Below, one piece after another: positions 32,330 to 42,724 of a stretch of DNA of 64,000 bases. Under the pieces are notes generated by a model. That model did no database searches. It saw nothing but the letters and a program-made list of their open reading frames with translations, and was not told the DNA's origin. The DNA is from Luidia sarsii (lineage: Eukaryota; Echinodermata; Asteroidea; Paxillosida; Luidiidae), in the NCBI GenBank assembly GCA_949987565.1, contig OX465105.1:17659159-17723158 (forward strand), read 5' to 3'. Each line of letters starts with the position of its first letter. Within the stretch, counting starts at the first letter, position 1. A program made the translations under genes and the position numbers.

Positions 32330-32540
32330 CCGTCGACACGCGAGTGGGCGTGGCCGGCGGCGCGTTCGCTCCGCCCACCTCATTTAGAGCGGCTCTCTGA
32401 TTGGTCCGAGTCGTTGGTCCGTGCGCGCGGTCGTCCCCTCGCCGCCCGTGACGTGCATGTGCAGCTATACAAGGCGTGCGAAGTGCCGGAGCCGACGTGC
32501 CAAGTTTTTTTCTCCAGACCGCGCCGTGCGAGTGAAGACT
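32330..32540 (+). promoter_or_regulatory. GC-rich promoter-like block
   Basis: Contains GTGGGCGTGGCC (GC/KLF box, 32342-32353), an inverted GC box CTCCGCCCACCTC (about 32370), an inverted CCAAT box CTGATTGGTCC (about 32397-32407) and a TATA-like CTATACAAGG (about 32465-32474), in the order expected for a plus-strand promoter. It is followed by CpG-rich sequence and by the possible exon ending at 32809. Function is inferred only from these motifs. Confidence 0.45.
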
Positions 32541-32809
32541 GGCAATTTGTTTGATTTGGGTATCGTTGTATTCCACGACTGCTGGAGTGACTGTAGCCTA
32601 CTTGCACCCATCAAACACGCACTGGAAGGGACTGCGTTCTGTGTCAGTGACCGGCCCTGGAGATAACAACGGTGAACGTATAGAGCGGGGAGCGATCGCT
32701 AGCGGGGGAGCATTTAACCCTTCGTCGGCACAAGTTGGCTGCACGAAAGGCAACTCCGTGTGGACCCCCTATACCATGCGACAGACTCGCACGCTCCTCA
32801 ACTCAACCG
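32480..32809 (+). other. Possible 5' exon of an unidentified gene
   Basis: The exon would begin downstream of the TATA-like box and end at a strong donor, ACCG|GTGAGT, at 32809. An ATG at 32776 opens MRQTRTLLNST and leaves one base for the next exon. That phase does not fit the acceptor at 34427, where the open frame starts at phase 0, so either this exon is noncoding leader or an intermediate exon is missing. The start of transcription is not defined. Confidence 0.3.
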
Positions 32810-33094
32810 GTGAGTTAAGATTATTGCTGAAAAGAAGTCTGCACGCAAAGGGATCGCGGGAATCGCATTTTAGGGTTTGTGTTCGTGTTAGTGTTCGGGT
32901 TGGAGTTTTTTTTTGAGGGGGGGGGGGACTGGAGGAAGCATTCTCAGCTGGGTTCTTCTGGATCGTCTGTCGAATGTTTGCTTAACACTTGAGAGCCAGT
33001 TGCGCTGATTTACACAATGTTATCGCTTCCCCTCCGGTGTTCGTTCACGGTCGAGGGTCAGCGGGAATTACCCGAATGGCTGTCGTTCACGTTC

Positions 33095-33470
33095 ACTGTC
33101 GAAGGGGGAAGGGAGGGTAGAAGGGAGGGACGGGGAGTGGGAGTGGGAGGGAAGGGGAAGGAGAGAGGGGGAAAGGGAGGGGAGGAGGGGGGAGGGAGGG
33201 GAGGAAGGGGGAGAGATGGAGGAGGAGAGGGGAGGGAGAGGAGGGGAGGGGAGGAAGGGGGAGAGATGGAGGGGGAGAGGGGGAGGGAGAGGAGGGGAGA
33301 GAGGGAGGGGAGGAAGGGGGAGAGATGGAGGGGGAGGGAGAGGAGGGGGAGAGGGAGGGGAGAGAGGGAGGGGGAGAGAGGGAGGGAGAGGAGGGGAGGG
33401 AGGGGAGAGAGGGAGGGGGAGAGAGGGAGGGAGAGGAGGGGAGGGAGGGGAGACACGGGAGACACGGGTC
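33095..33470. repeat. Purine-rich (GGGAGAGA) microsatellite
   Basis: The plus strand is almost all G and A, with repeated GGAGGGGAGGAAGGGGGAGA units, some of which recur at about 60-bp spacing (GAGATGGAGG). Long open frames on both strands arise from composition only. Confidence 0.95.
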
Positions 33471-33710
33471 TAGTAGGGGGTGTCCGGGCCTATGGGGCAC
33501 AATGACAGGGTCAGGCGCCTCTGCGGCGTCCCCGTCAACGAAATCCTGGCATCTGTTGGCCTTTTTTTATATTTTGGTGGCGGTGTTGAGATCGGTGAAA
33601 AGGTCAGAACTTGTGAAAGTTCAATCGTGGATCGAAGTGTACGGGTTCTTTTTTTCTGTTCTCGGCGTCCAGTGCCAGACTCTGTCTCGCTCCTGTGCAA
33701 TTGGTTCGGA

Positions 33711-33969
33711 TATGTGACCCGGCACAACGACATGATGAATATCCCACCAAAACACTTGTTGAGTAAACAACGCCTGAAGTTAAAGTATCTTCACATTTTG
33801 ATCACAAATCAATTTTCTTTCTTTTTTGTATTTTCGGAAATTTTAAGTATTAGAGGATATTATATTTTAATATCACTTGAAAGCTAATGGTATACTCTTT
33901 CACATCATTAGAACATCTCAGAATCTCAAAAGTGGGGGTTATATTCATTATGCTGTGCCGGGTCACATA
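33711..33969 (+). mobile_element. MITE, TGTGACCCGGCACA family, short form
   Basis: Complete 259-bp copy. It opens TATGTGACCCGGCACAACGA and closes GCTGTGCCGGGTCACATA. The interior carries GAGTAAACAACGCCTGAAGT, TATTAGAGGATATTATATTT and GAAAGCTAATGGTATACTCT. TA dinucleotides at both ends fit a TA target site, as in Tc1/mariner-like MITEs. No coding capacity. Confidence 0.88.
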
Positions 33970-34427
33970 TTGCCTTCGGCTTTTGCGATACTGCTCGGTA
34001 ATTTGGAAGGATGATTAAGGTTCCCCGATTTTGAGTTCGGTGTGATTGGACGGATCGGGTCGGTCAAGCCTGTGCCGGCAGAACCTCTCACTCTCAATAG
34101 ACGTGAGAAATACCTCGCTGTTTGGTCGATGCCGGAGAGGGAGAGAGAAAAAAAAATGAGAGAGAGAGAAGGCTGTGAATTCCTCGCGGTAAATGGTTAC
34201 CCATTAAATCCAATTTCATTTCATTGTTCCGTGAAGTAAACAACTTGAATGCCGTTGATTGCTGTCTGGGATTCTGATGCGATTTCCAGACGAGTGGACA
34301 TCGCTACACAAAAGCGCAGTTGGCAAGTGAATCGAATCCTAAAGTTGCCACCCGTAATCCCCGTATAAATGTGTACATGTATATAACGGTGGCTGATCGT
34401 GGTGTTGTTGTTGTGTTCCGTCGGCAG

Positions 34428-34560
34428 ATTGTCCGTAAACTGGGCCGGACCGGACAGGGCATGCTCAAGTTCGTGAGGCAGGGCGAGGAGGGCGACGCCC
34501 GGCCGGACTGGGAGGACGAGTGGGCAGAGGTCCGAGTGGCCGCCGTGCTTGAGCCAAAAG
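34428..34560 (+). CDS. Internal exon of an unidentified gene
   Basis: A GC-rich, open 133-bp block lies between a good acceptor (TGTTCCGTCGGCAG|ATT) and a good donor (CCAAAAG|GTAAGC). It encodes IVRKLGRTGQGMLKF, then VRQGEEGDARPDWEDEWAEV and RVAAVLEPK; the other two frames are closed by stops. Composition and codon choice resemble the FN3K and glycosyltransferase exons, unlike the AT-rich DNA around it. I do not recognise the protein: it is charged, with a WEDEW acidic cluster and no transmembrane segment. The exon ends at phase 1. Translation could also begin at the ATG at 34461 if the upstream exon is leader only. Confidence 0.5.
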
Positions 34561-34600
34561 GTAAGCCCAGTTCAGGAATAGACAGCAGCTGCTCCCACTG

Positions 34601-34943
34601 AATGCAAAAGCGTGAATGAATTCACTCTGCCAATTAGTAGGAGTGAAAATCGCTGCCCAAAAAGCCATAACCGCTCAAAAAAAGGGAAAAAAAACACTGT
34701 AAAAGATGTGAAAACTGCTCGCAGCGCGCGGAGTGAAATCCCACTCTTGTAAGGGAGTCATATGGAGAACAACTCGAAAAAGAGTTGTCCTCCATGTGGC
34801 TTCTCGATTGAGTGGTTTGTTTTACTCCATTATAGTGGTTTCCACACCTCTAACAGTGGTTTTTCACTCGTTTTGAGCTGTTTTGGCTTTTATTGAGGAA
34901 ATACAAGCTTTTTGTGCAAGTGGAGTATTCACTCTTTTGCATT
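34601..34943. mobile_element. MITE, ATGCAAAAGAGT family, copy 2
   Basis: Begins AATGCAAAAGCGTGAATGAA and ends TATTCACTCTTTTGCATT, with internal palindromes such as AACTCGAAAAAGAGTTGTCC. It is longer than the copy at 12329-12567 and lies 40 bp past the donor of the exon at 34428-34560. It directly abuts the truncated TTAA-type MITE that follows. Confidence 0.75.
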
Positions 34944-34946
34944 GAG

Positions 34947-35175
34947 TAACCGTCACGGTTTACGCAACGTTCTGTAGTATAAAATAAATATAGGTTATTA
35001 CTCGCGAGTAATTTTGTCGATGTTTGAGTGAAGATTTCTCGAGGAGTACAGTATCTCAGACCGTAAGATTTCAACATGAGGATTCTATCATGACCATCTA
35101 CAAACTGTGTAAATTTAGAAGGAAATCTGTGCACATCGATGTTTCCAGATCTTCCCAATGTTGTATTGGGCCTTT
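34947..35175. mobile_element. TTAA-type MITE, 5'-truncated copy
   Basis: Matches the right two thirds of 49661-50023: AACCGTCACGGTTTACGCAACGT, GATGTTTGAGTGAAGATTTC, ATCATGACCATCTACAAACT and the end CAATGTTGTATTGGGCCTTT. The left third is missing exactly where the preceding MITE ends. Confidence 0.75.
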
Positions 35176-35185
35176 GATAACTCGC

Positions 35186-35411
35186 GAGTTTTTGGTGAAA
35201 TCGATGCCGCGCCAGAAGCCGAACCGAAGACTGGACCGAGGATCCCCCGTTCCGTCCGCGGGGGCCTCGGCATCGATTACCGGCGGGGCTCATCCCTCTT
35301 CCAGAGCCCGCAGTCTCGAAGATCTCATCTTTCTGAGATTACTGCCTTATCTCGTACAGCGGGCTTCACATTGAGGCTCGCGGAGCTTCCACAGAGTTTT
35401 GAAATCGTATC
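35186..35411 (+). other. GC-rich open segment ending in a donor
   Basis: A CpG-rich block with an excellent acceptor (CTCATCCCTCTTCCAG, ending about 35306) and an excellent donor (GTATC|GTAAGT, at 35411). One frame is open through the whole block (PRSVRGGLGIDYRRG, then SRRSHLSEITALSRTAG). Joined to the phase-1 donor at 34560, however, the acceptor at 35306 gives a stop after about ten codons. It could be an exon of the same unnamed gene in another splice form, or nothing. Confidence 0.25.
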
Positions 35412-35679
35412 GTAAGTCGTGGGTCGTGTCGAGTCGGGGAGTGAGCATACCCGACCTTTGCCGCACACCGGCATAATTATGAAAGAGTCACTCAGATAAT
35501 TAATATGCGAAGTTAACTTTAATAAAAGTGAGGTCGTCGGCTGTCTACTACTCACTCTCCGGTTTGGGGAAAGGGGTTCTTGGTTTTGAGCCATTGTTGG
35601 AGGTAGTTTCTGAAGAAATGCCATCCTCGGTCGCCGCCCGAAAATAACCGAGTAACGGATGCCTTCCAGTCGTGCGGCC

Positions 35680-35830
35680 GATTTCACGAAACTCACGGTG
35701 ACTTTACAACGATCGATCGCAAGGCGACGGTATAGATGCACAGAAGCCGTATGACATATGCAAAGTTACGATGGGTTATTACGATAAGTTATGACGCATC
35801 GTATGGCTTTGTGAATCCATCCCGGATCTT
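35680..35830. repeat. CACAAAGCC / ACGATGCATCG repeat
   Basis: CGATTTCACGAAACTCACGG at the left and GACGCATCGTATGGCTTTGT then GAATCCATCCC at the right are inverted versions of one end. This is a diverged member of the family inserted in FN3K intron 4 and present at 56405-56700. Confidence 0.6.
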
Positions 35831-35855
35831 ATAGGCATATAGGTTGTGCATTCTC

Positions 35856-36244
35856 TCGACAGAACCCTCTTCCTCCTGATGCAAGAGGAGCCCAGACTCT
35901 GCTGGACTATGACAGGAGTTTTTTGCCAGTCGCTGTCAACATCTGGAATAGGCTTCCCCCTGATATCATTGGGCAGCCCTCAAAGGAGGGGGCTCAGAGT
36001 TTTAAGGAGGCTGTACATCATTTTTTTGATTGGCCAAACATAGTCCACGGCTTCATGTATCACAGTTCAGATTTCCCCAGCACATTTAGGCGTCTTTGTC
36101 TTAAGTCCTATTAATGTTGCTGTGCGTGCTCTTTGCCTGTTGTATTTTGTTTTTGTGAGATTTTTGAATTCCCCCCAGCGCTGTTTGTCATTCTTGACCG
36201 TAGTTGGCGGGATTGGGTTTTGTATAAATAAATTGAAAAAAAAT
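35856..36244 (+). mobile_element. 3' end of a LINE retrotransposon (degenerate)
   Basis: An open frame (about 85 codons, stop at 36112-36114) reads RSFLPVAVNIWNRLPPDI followed by GQPSKEGAQSFKEAVHHFF. The R-x-F-x-P-x-x-x-x-x-W-N-x-LP...SFK pattern is the conserved C-terminal end of many LINE reverse-transcriptase polyproteins. It is followed by about 110 bases of 3' untranslated sequence ending ATAAATAAATTGAAAAAAAA at about 36243. Only the extreme 3' end is present, as is usual for 5'-truncated insertions. The clade (CR1/L2-like or other) is not settled. Confidence 0.7.
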
Positions 36245-36447
36245 CCTTATTGGTGGTTCACCTGCAGTTCGCCATAAAACTTGTGCGAAGAACTCAGTTA
36301 CAAGTTGCCTTCCTTGCCGTGTATAGATTATCCTTTTTCTAAATTTGAATGGGAATGAATTTGTTCAGAGGACGGAGAGAGATATACGGAATGTTCTTAT
36401 ATGAATGTTAAGTGATATAAATAATCTAGTCCCACACGTAATAATAA

Positions 36448-36908
36448 TATGTGACCCGGCACAGCGACATGAGGAATATCCCACCGAAATACTTTTTGAG
36501 TAAACAACGCCTGAAGTCAAAGTACTGTATCTTCTCAATTCGAAAAAATTGGGTTTTTTTTGGTGTAGTTTCGGAAAGTTAATGTATTGGAGGATATTAT
36601 GTCCAAAGGATTTTTTCCGAAATCCGTCTCTAAATGTTGAAAAAACAAGGATATCGGGTGTTTGTGTACTGTTTCCATGAAAATGTAAAGTTCCTGCCTT
36701 TTTGAATGGCCGCTTTCGAGGAGTGCTGCTATATTGTGTCTGGTACCAAACGAATGAGCGAAGTCTCCTTATACTATTTACAACAAAGTTCACACGGAAA
36801 TAAATTTGATATCATTTGAAAGCTAATGGTATACTATTTCACATCATTAGAAAATCTCAAAATCTCAAAAGTGGGGGTTATTCCTCATTATGATGTGCCG
36901 GGTCACAC
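36448..36908 (+). mobile_element. MITE, TGTGACCCGGCACA family, long form
   Basis: Same ends as the short form, but the interior has about 200 extra bases (TCCGAAATCCGTCTCTAAAT, AAAGTTCCTGCCTTTTTGAA, CGCTTTCGAGGAGTGCTGCT, ACTATTTACAACAAAGTTCA) between AGGATATTATGTCC and GATATCATTTGAAAGC. The long copy at 54830-55292 has the same extra segment, so the two lengths are subfamilies rather than independent insertions. Confidence 0.88.
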
Positions 36909-36909
36909 A

Positions 36910-37430
36910 TGTAGACTCGTTGAAGGAGTCGTGACTCAAAAGTACAGGGTCAATTTTGGACATTGATTGCGGAGACCAAGGGCGGCCGGGGTTTGGCGCG
37001 TCCCCTATTAGTCTTGACCCGGGTCAATGAATGCCGTTGCGCTGTGCTCACAATGACAGGTGTTTTTAGGGGGTAGGGGGGGGGATCGACTTCGGGGATG
37101 TAATTATTGCGGTTTCTCAGGGCAAAATGTCAAGGGGTCCATTAAGCCATTTTACCCGCCGACAAAGCGGCCCGGGGGATAGAGAGAGTATCAAATTAAT
37201 TTGCGGTTTGGATTAACGTCTTGTTTCCTCTTTTGACCGAGAGCGGCGCTCCGGTGTTTGGCCAAGGCATTAGCGTTGGCGCTTAGAGTGTAGGCGGCAC
37301 GATTTGCCTGGGAACCTTGGCCCCTTGCCGGACCTCGCCTGTTCGCTTGACCTTTCGCACAGTTTCAGCAAGCGAGAGTGATGCTCCGTGTACAGACCGT
37401 CAAAATTAATGACCTTACCCCGTGACCTTT
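36910..37430. other. Noncoding, apparently low-copy stretch
   Basis: I see no repeat family of the window and no exon here. It includes GGTCCATTAAGCCATTTTAC, a SOX-like CGACAAAGCGG word near 37163 and a TCAAATTAATTTGCGG stretch near 37190. This could be regulatory DNA, but nothing shows it directly. Confidence 0.3.
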
Positions 37431-37436
37431 TTTTTC

Positions 37437-37612
37437 TTCGCAGTGGCTGTTGTTACGGCAGTCGTCCGTGTGGTTCCCTGACTTCACAGTATTGTTTAGC
37501 TCTTGGAACTAGACTATCAGCTAATAGACTGGTTCAACCAGCCTGCAATGCTGACGAAATACAATCAAGTCAGGGAACCACACGGACGACTGCCGTAACA
37601 ATAGCCACTCCG
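37437..37612. mobile_element. Small Mutator-like foldback element, 176 bp
   Basis: Arms of about 45 bp, starting CGCAGTGGCTGTTGTTACGG and continuing CAGTCGTCCGTGTGGTTCCC, face each other around an 80-bp loop. The outer 20 bases match those of the 683-bp element at 5946-6628, but the rest of the arm differs. TTTTTTTTCTT occurs directly on both sides (37428-37438 and 37613-37623), consistent with a target duplication of about 9 bp, although its low complexity weakens that point. Confidence 0.7.
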
Positions 37613-37734
37613 TTTTTTTTCTTCTCTCTCTCCCCACAAACCCCTGCCCCATCCACTCATTGTGTAATTCATACTGTACTATGCATCACATCCTTTCCCC
37701 GTTTCCCCAAACCTAATTCCTCGCCTCGTGAATA

Positions 37735-38030
37735 GGTCTCGTTGACATCATAGGCCGGCCATACATTTTCGGGGCGATAAAGACTTGAATTCTCGTGAAC
37801 AAATCTTGCTCACATTGTTGGTCGACCATCCCTTTTTGGTGGGGGGGGGGGGGGATAGAAACTCGATTTCTCGTCAACTAGTCTTCTTGCCTTTATAGGC
37901 CGGCCATGGCTTTTATTTGGAGGAAGACTCCATTTCTCTTGAACAACTCTCGTTGACATCATAGGCCGACCATAGTGTTTATTTGATAATGACTCTCGTT
38001 GACATCATAGGCCGGCCACAATTTAACGTA
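37735..38030. repeat. TCGTTGACATCATAGGCCGG short repeat
   Basis: CTCGTTGACATCATAGGCCGGCCA or close variants recur at about 37738, 37950 and 37990, with related TTTATAGGCCGGCCATGG near 37890; spacing is irregular and each is followed by AT-rich sequence. A poly-G run is at 37839-37853. Confidence 0.65.
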
Positions 38031-38385
38031 AAGTTCGTTCCAGACTCGATTTCGTGATAAAAAGTGGTTTTAATGTGCATTCTTGTCCTGCCGTTTGCGT
38101 TCCCGAGTGGGTTCATTATAAAGGTGCTTTCCTCGACGGCCCTCGATCCCGTTTATAATACAGTAATGCTCTCCGTTCCCCCCTTGGTGCCAACGATTTT
38201 TGTGATTGATTTCCTCGATATTCAGCGGAATCCCGAGCCTGTGCACGTTGTCGTACCGTAGATGGCCCCCTTATACCAGAGCCCCTTGAGATCTCACAGC
38301 TTCGCTCCCCATTCCCCTGATCTCATAAGTCGAGCAGCTGTCAGCAGACGGGGACGGAACAATCAAACAGCGGCCACGGGTTGCA

Positions 38386-39455
38386 TCCGTAATAGGTGTC
38401 AGCGCGTGGAGGAATTCCCCCTCTCTCTCCATCCCTCCTTCTCTCTCCCCACCCCTCTCTCTCCCTCCCTCCCTCATTCTCTCTCCCTCCCTCCCTCATT
38501 CTCTCTCCCCACCTCTCTCTCTCCCTCCCTCCTTCTCTCTCCCCCACTCTCCCTCCCTCCTTCTCTCTCCCCCTCCCCTCTCTCTCTCTCTCCCTTCCTC
38601 CTTCTCTCTCCCCACCTCTCCCTCCTCCTTCTCTCTCTCCCACCTCTCTCTCCCTCCCTCATTCTCTCTCCCCACCTCTCTCTCTCCCTCCCTCCTTCTC
38701 TCTCCCCCACTCTCCCTCCCTCCTTCTCTCTCCCCCTCCCATCTCTCTCTCTCTCCTTTCCTCCTTCTCTCTCCCCACCTCTCTCTCTCCCTCCCCCATT
38801 CTCTCCGTAATAGGTGTCAGCGCGTGGAGGAATTCCCCCTCTCTCTCCATCCCTCCTTCTCTCTCCCCACCCCTCTCTCTCCCTCCCACCCTCATTCTCT
38901 CTCCCCACCTCTCTCTCTTCCTCCCTCCTTCTCTCTCCCCCAACTCTCCCTCCCTCCTTCTCTCTCCCCCTCCCCCTCTCTCTCTCTCCCTTCCTCCTTC
39001 TCTCTCCCCACCTCTCTTTCTCCCTCCCTCCTTCTCTCTCCCCCACCTCTCCCTCCTTCTCTCTCTCCCACCTCTCTCTCCCTCCCTCCCTCATTCTCTC
39101 TCCCACTTCTCTCTCCCTCCCTCCTTCTCTCTCCCCCACTCTCCCCACCTCTCTCTCTCCCTCCCTCCTTCTCTCTCCCCCACTCTCCCTCCCCCCCTTC
39201 TCTCTCCCTTCCTCCTTCTCTCTCCCCACCTCTCTCTCTCCCTCCCTCATTTTCTCTCCCCCACCTCGCTCTCTCTCCCTCCCTCCTCTCTCTCCCACCA
39301 ACTCTCTCTGAGCCTATATAACCCCATCTCTCCCTCTCTCCCTTCTTTCTCTCCACCTCTCTCTGTGTCTTCTTCTCTCCTCTCTCTCTCCCTTCTTTCT
39401 CTCCACCTCTCTTTGTGTCTTGTTCTCCCCTCTCTCTCTCACTCCTCTCTCTCCT
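38386..39455. repeat. Pyrimidine-rich domain with a 418-bp tandem duplication
   Basis: TCCGTAATAGGTGTCAGCGC, then GTGGAGGAATTCCCCC and a long CTCTCTCCCTCCCTCCTTCT tract, occurs at 38386 and again at 38804, defining a 418-bp unit. The second unit runs on into more CT-rich DNA to about 39455. The whole domain is almost free of purines on the plus strand, and its long frames in all phases reflect that composition. Confidence 0.93.
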
Positions 39456-39459
39456 CTCT

Positions 39460-39715
39460 CTGCAATCAATCACTCAATCAAACAAGCAAGAAAGCAAACC
39501 TGCAATCAATCACCCATTCATTCAGGCAAGCAAGCGAATATGCAAGCACGCGAGGAGACTGGCAGTAATAGATAGACAGGCAGGTATGTAGACAGTCAAG
39601 TGGGTATACTATAGGCAAACTGACAAGCGAACAAGCAGACAGGCAGGCAGGTAGGTAGGCAGACAGGCAGACAGACAGGCAAGCAAGCAAGCAACGACCA
39701 ACCACCCAACCACCC
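39460..39715. repeat. CAATCAATCA / CAGGCAAGCAAG microsatellite
   Basis: Degenerate 4-bp repeats: AATCAAACAAGCAAG, then GACAGGCAGGTATGTAGACA and AGGCAGGCAGGTAGGTAGGC, and finally CAAGCAAGCAAGCAACGACC. They are A/C/G-biased on the plus strand and follow the pyrimidine domain directly. Confidence 0.85.
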
Positions 39716-39719
39716 AATT

Positions 39720-40265
39720 AAGCTATTATGTACAGTACATGTACTGTACTTCTTGCAAGACACACGTCGATCAGTACATGTATATCGAAAAGCGATGTCT
39801 GCATGCGAAGTTAATCGATGACTAAATGTGAAGTTGCGTTGTCACTCACGTACTGTGTGGGCCTTTTCCAAATGCTCTGTATAGTAAGAAGCAACATTTC
39901 TGCAACGGGTTCTGCACTTTTCGACTCAATCGAGTGTAAGGAACAAGTTGTGGGAAATTAAGCACGCCTTTGTTGGGCAAGAGCATCGATATAGAGCGCG
40001 CAGTCTTATACGCCATTAGAGTGTATCATTATAACATGAATATTGATTCATGAGATCCATTTTATATTAGGGAACAGAATTACGGTATGTGTTGAATGGG
40101 GGCATTGAATGGAAGGCATTAAATGCCTTCGGTCTGTCGCGTGAGAGCGTCAAAGTGCAGTGATGAATATTTCTCGGCGAAGCCTCATTTGCTGCGTGCC
40201 GACCGTGGCTCGAGCCGTCGACAAAAGCTCAAATCAACCGTGGGGCAGTCGGTGAGTGGCTGGAT
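39720..40265. other. Noncoding spacer
   Basis: Palindromic ATGTACAGTACATGTACTGT near 39728 and a GGCATTGAATGGAAGGCATT duplication near 40102. No gene was recognised between the two microsatellite domains. Confidence 0.4.
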
Positions 40266-40267
40266 GC

Positions 40268-41048
40268 ACTCAGGAGGGAGATGGAGAGGGAGTGAGATTG
40301 AGAGAGAGAGACAGACAGACAGACAGAGAGGGGGGGAGAGAGAGTGAGGGAGAGAGAGAGGGAGCGAGAGAGAGTGAGAGTGAGAAAGGGAGAGAACGGG
40401 AGAGAGAGAGAGAAAGAGAGAGAGAGCGAGAGAGAGAGAGCGAGAGAGAGAGAGAGGGGAGAGAGAGAGAAAGAGACAGAGACAGAGACAGACAGACAGA
40501 CAGAGAGGGGAGAGAGAGAGAGAGAGGGGGTGCGAGAGAGAGTGAGAGTGAGAAAGGGAGAGAAAGAGAGAGAGAGAGGGAGGGAGAGAGAGAGGGGGGG
40601 GAGAAAGAGAGAGAGAGAGGCAGAGACAGACAGCCATACAGAGAGGGGAGAGAGAGAGAGTGAGAGAGAGCGAGAGAAAGAAAGTGAGAAAAAGAGAGAG
40701 ATAAGAGAGGGAGAGAGAGAGAGAGTGAGGGAGAGAGAGATGGACAGGTACATGGACAGGGAGGGGGAGTTAAGGACAGGAAGAGAGAGAGAGTGACAGG
40801 GACAGGGACAGGGACATGAAGTGAGGGAGAGAGGGAGAGAGAGAGTGACAGGGAGAGGGACAGGGAAAGGGAGAGTGGGAGAGGGAGGGTGACAGGGAGA
40901 GGGAAAAGGAGAGGGAAAGGGAGAGGGAAAGAGGGAGGGAAAGGGGGAGTGAGAGTGAGACTAGAGTGAGAGGGATAGGGTGAGGGAGAAGGAGAGTGAG
41001 AGAGAGAGGTAGAGGGATAGGAGAGGAAGAGGGAGAGGGAGAGATATT
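40268..41048. repeat. Purine-rich (GA)n domain
   Basis: AGAGAGAGAGAGGGAGAGAG tracts with CAGACAGACAGA and GACAGGGACAGGGACA subrepeats. A block with GTGAGAGTGAGAAAGGGAGA recurs near 40372 and 40540, indicating internal duplication. It is the strand complement in type of the CT domain about 1 kb upstream. Confidence 0.95.
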
Positions 41049-41049
41049 C

Positions 41050-42160
41050 GATAAAAAGATCGCCCGGTGGGTACCGTAACACCCACCTGTGGCGTAGGAA
41101 GGTCTGCTCAGCGAGGCCTATACTAAACTGAACACACCGCGCAGCAGCGTTGGGGATTGTACAGAGGGTGCGGTTCGAATGGTAATCGTGCCCGCCTTCT
41201 CGTCTGAATTGCGGCAACCGAACCGCATCATTAATGCATTATCGCGCGTGCACGAATACAGACAGGAACACTGGTCGCTGTTTTTGTAAAAAAACAAAAA
41301 AAAAGTCACTCACTCATTCAGCTCTTTCAACATTTTATCAACCCAAGGGGAGTCACATGAACAAGGTCTACGTATAGCACCTGTACACAAACGAATATTA
41401 TAAATGATAAAAGTGGATGATAATGGAACACTATAATGAATGGCAACGAAGGCAACATGATTGGATACACGTGGATGCAATTGCTTTGAGGGAATGCCTA
41501 CGGCACTGTGAACAATGGTGATCGAGCACAACAGTGTCAATCGTGAAGTGTGAAGTAAGTAGGCCTATATCAACTTTAGTAGTGAGCGTTAAACTTTGCC
41601 CTCAACCATCCTGGGGGAAAAAAAGATCACCTGCCAGGAAAATTGTATTGTTTTTGGTAGGACCATTATTTTTTTTCTTTTTCAAATAGACGCATTGGGT
41701 TTACACCATGGGAGAGGAGAACGCTCACCGCGGCGTGTCGTGGTGCCGCAACCCCGTTTAACCCTGCCATCAATCACCCCATTAAATTGAGTGGGACGCT
41801 CGGTGAATGTGATGCGGCAGTGGGATGGCAATGAAGAAAGTGCGATTGTGGAGCTCGCGTTTTTTTTTTATCTCCTGTTTATATCGCTGCGCTGCTGCAA
41901 TTATTGATGGCTTGAAATGTCGGAAAATATATTGAGTACTGGGATCACACAGCCCCAGTTGTAGAGTTCAATGAGGAGGTTTTTTTGTGTGTTCGGGAAA
42001 TCAAGGCCATGTGCTTTTGTTAGAGGCCCCCTCCTTTTCTTTCTGTTTCGTACAATCTGTCTGCGCGCATGGCGTTGCAATCTTAAGGCTCCGTTTGCCG
42101 AAGTGAAGGAGTTCGGGAGTCGTTGGGGGATTCGTGCGTACGGTGTCGCAAGCCCAGTGT
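41050..42160. other. Noncoding stretch, no gene seen
   Basis: No repeat family or exon was recognised apart from poly-A/poly-T runs at 41288-41306 and 41860-41868. Confidence 0.4.
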
Positions 42161-42162
42161 CC

Positions 42163-42471
42163 TGCCAAAAAGTGTCCCTGCCAAATACTGTACGCTCATT
42201 AGCATACTAATCGCTGATTGGTTAGCGTTAGGGATAGAGTTAAGGTTAGGATTAGAATTAGGGCCGTTAGGGTTAGTGTTTGGATTTGGATTGGGATTAG
42301 GATTAGGGTTAGGGTTAGGATTAGGGTTTTGGGGGTTAGGGTTAGCGTTAAGGTTTCAGTTAGGGTCAAACGGTACCAAAGTGCCCAACGTTGCGTGTGT
42401 TAGGCCAGCAACCAATCAGTGATCAGTATGCTAATGAGCGGACACTATTTGGCAGGGGACACTATTTGGCA
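42163..42471. mobile_element. Inverted-repeat element with TTAGGG-like core (1)
   Basis: The 62-bp left end (42163-42224: TGCCAAAAAGTGTCCCTGCC, CGCTCATTAGCATACTAATC, GCTGATTGGTTA) is the imperfect reverse complement of 42410-42471 (AACCAATCAGTGATCAGTAT, GCTAATGAGCGGACACTATT, TGGCAGGGGACACTATTTGGCA). Each end contains two GTGTCC(C)CTGCCAAATA-type subrepeats. Between them lie about 180 bases of degenerate TTAGGG/TTAGGATT units. No transposase and no clear target duplication are seen. Confidence 0.78.
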
Positions 42472-42637
42472 TGGCACCGGACCCTTGTGCGTGCGCATTC
42501 AGACCATGTAGGAAGGAGTAGCACTCAGACCAACCACCAAGGAATACTCAACCGAACAAGAATTAATTCAACAGACCACCTCCCACCTTTCCCCCTCCCT
42601 CCCTATTCTAGGGATGACATATTTTTTATTTTAGAAA

Positions 42638-42720
42638 CATAGATATATCTATCATGATATCTCTATTAAACTTTTTCTATCTCTATTTCTGGATTAAATG
42701 TCAACTTCGCACGCCATAGT
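42638..42720. repeat. CTCTATTTCTGGATTAA repeat, also at 60-140
   Basis: TATCTCTATT...CTATCTCTATTTCTGGATT then TGTCAACTTCGCACGCCAT resembles 85-135 (ATCTCTATTTCGGATTG, TGTCAACTTTGCACGCCAT). A dispersed repeat of unknown class. Confidence 0.6.
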
Positions 42721-42724
42721 GTAT

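Noticed and set aside
38396..39568. 390-codon Ser/Pro/Leu-rich frame in the CT domain
   Set aside because: A composition artefact: the same tract is open in several frames and on both strands.
40270..41217. 315-codon minus-strand frame across the GA domain
   Set aside because: The same compositional reason; no conserved residues beyond the repeat.
42225..42409. True chromosome end
   Set aside because: The TTAGGG units are degenerate, short, and flanked on both sides by inverted repeats and ordinary DNA.
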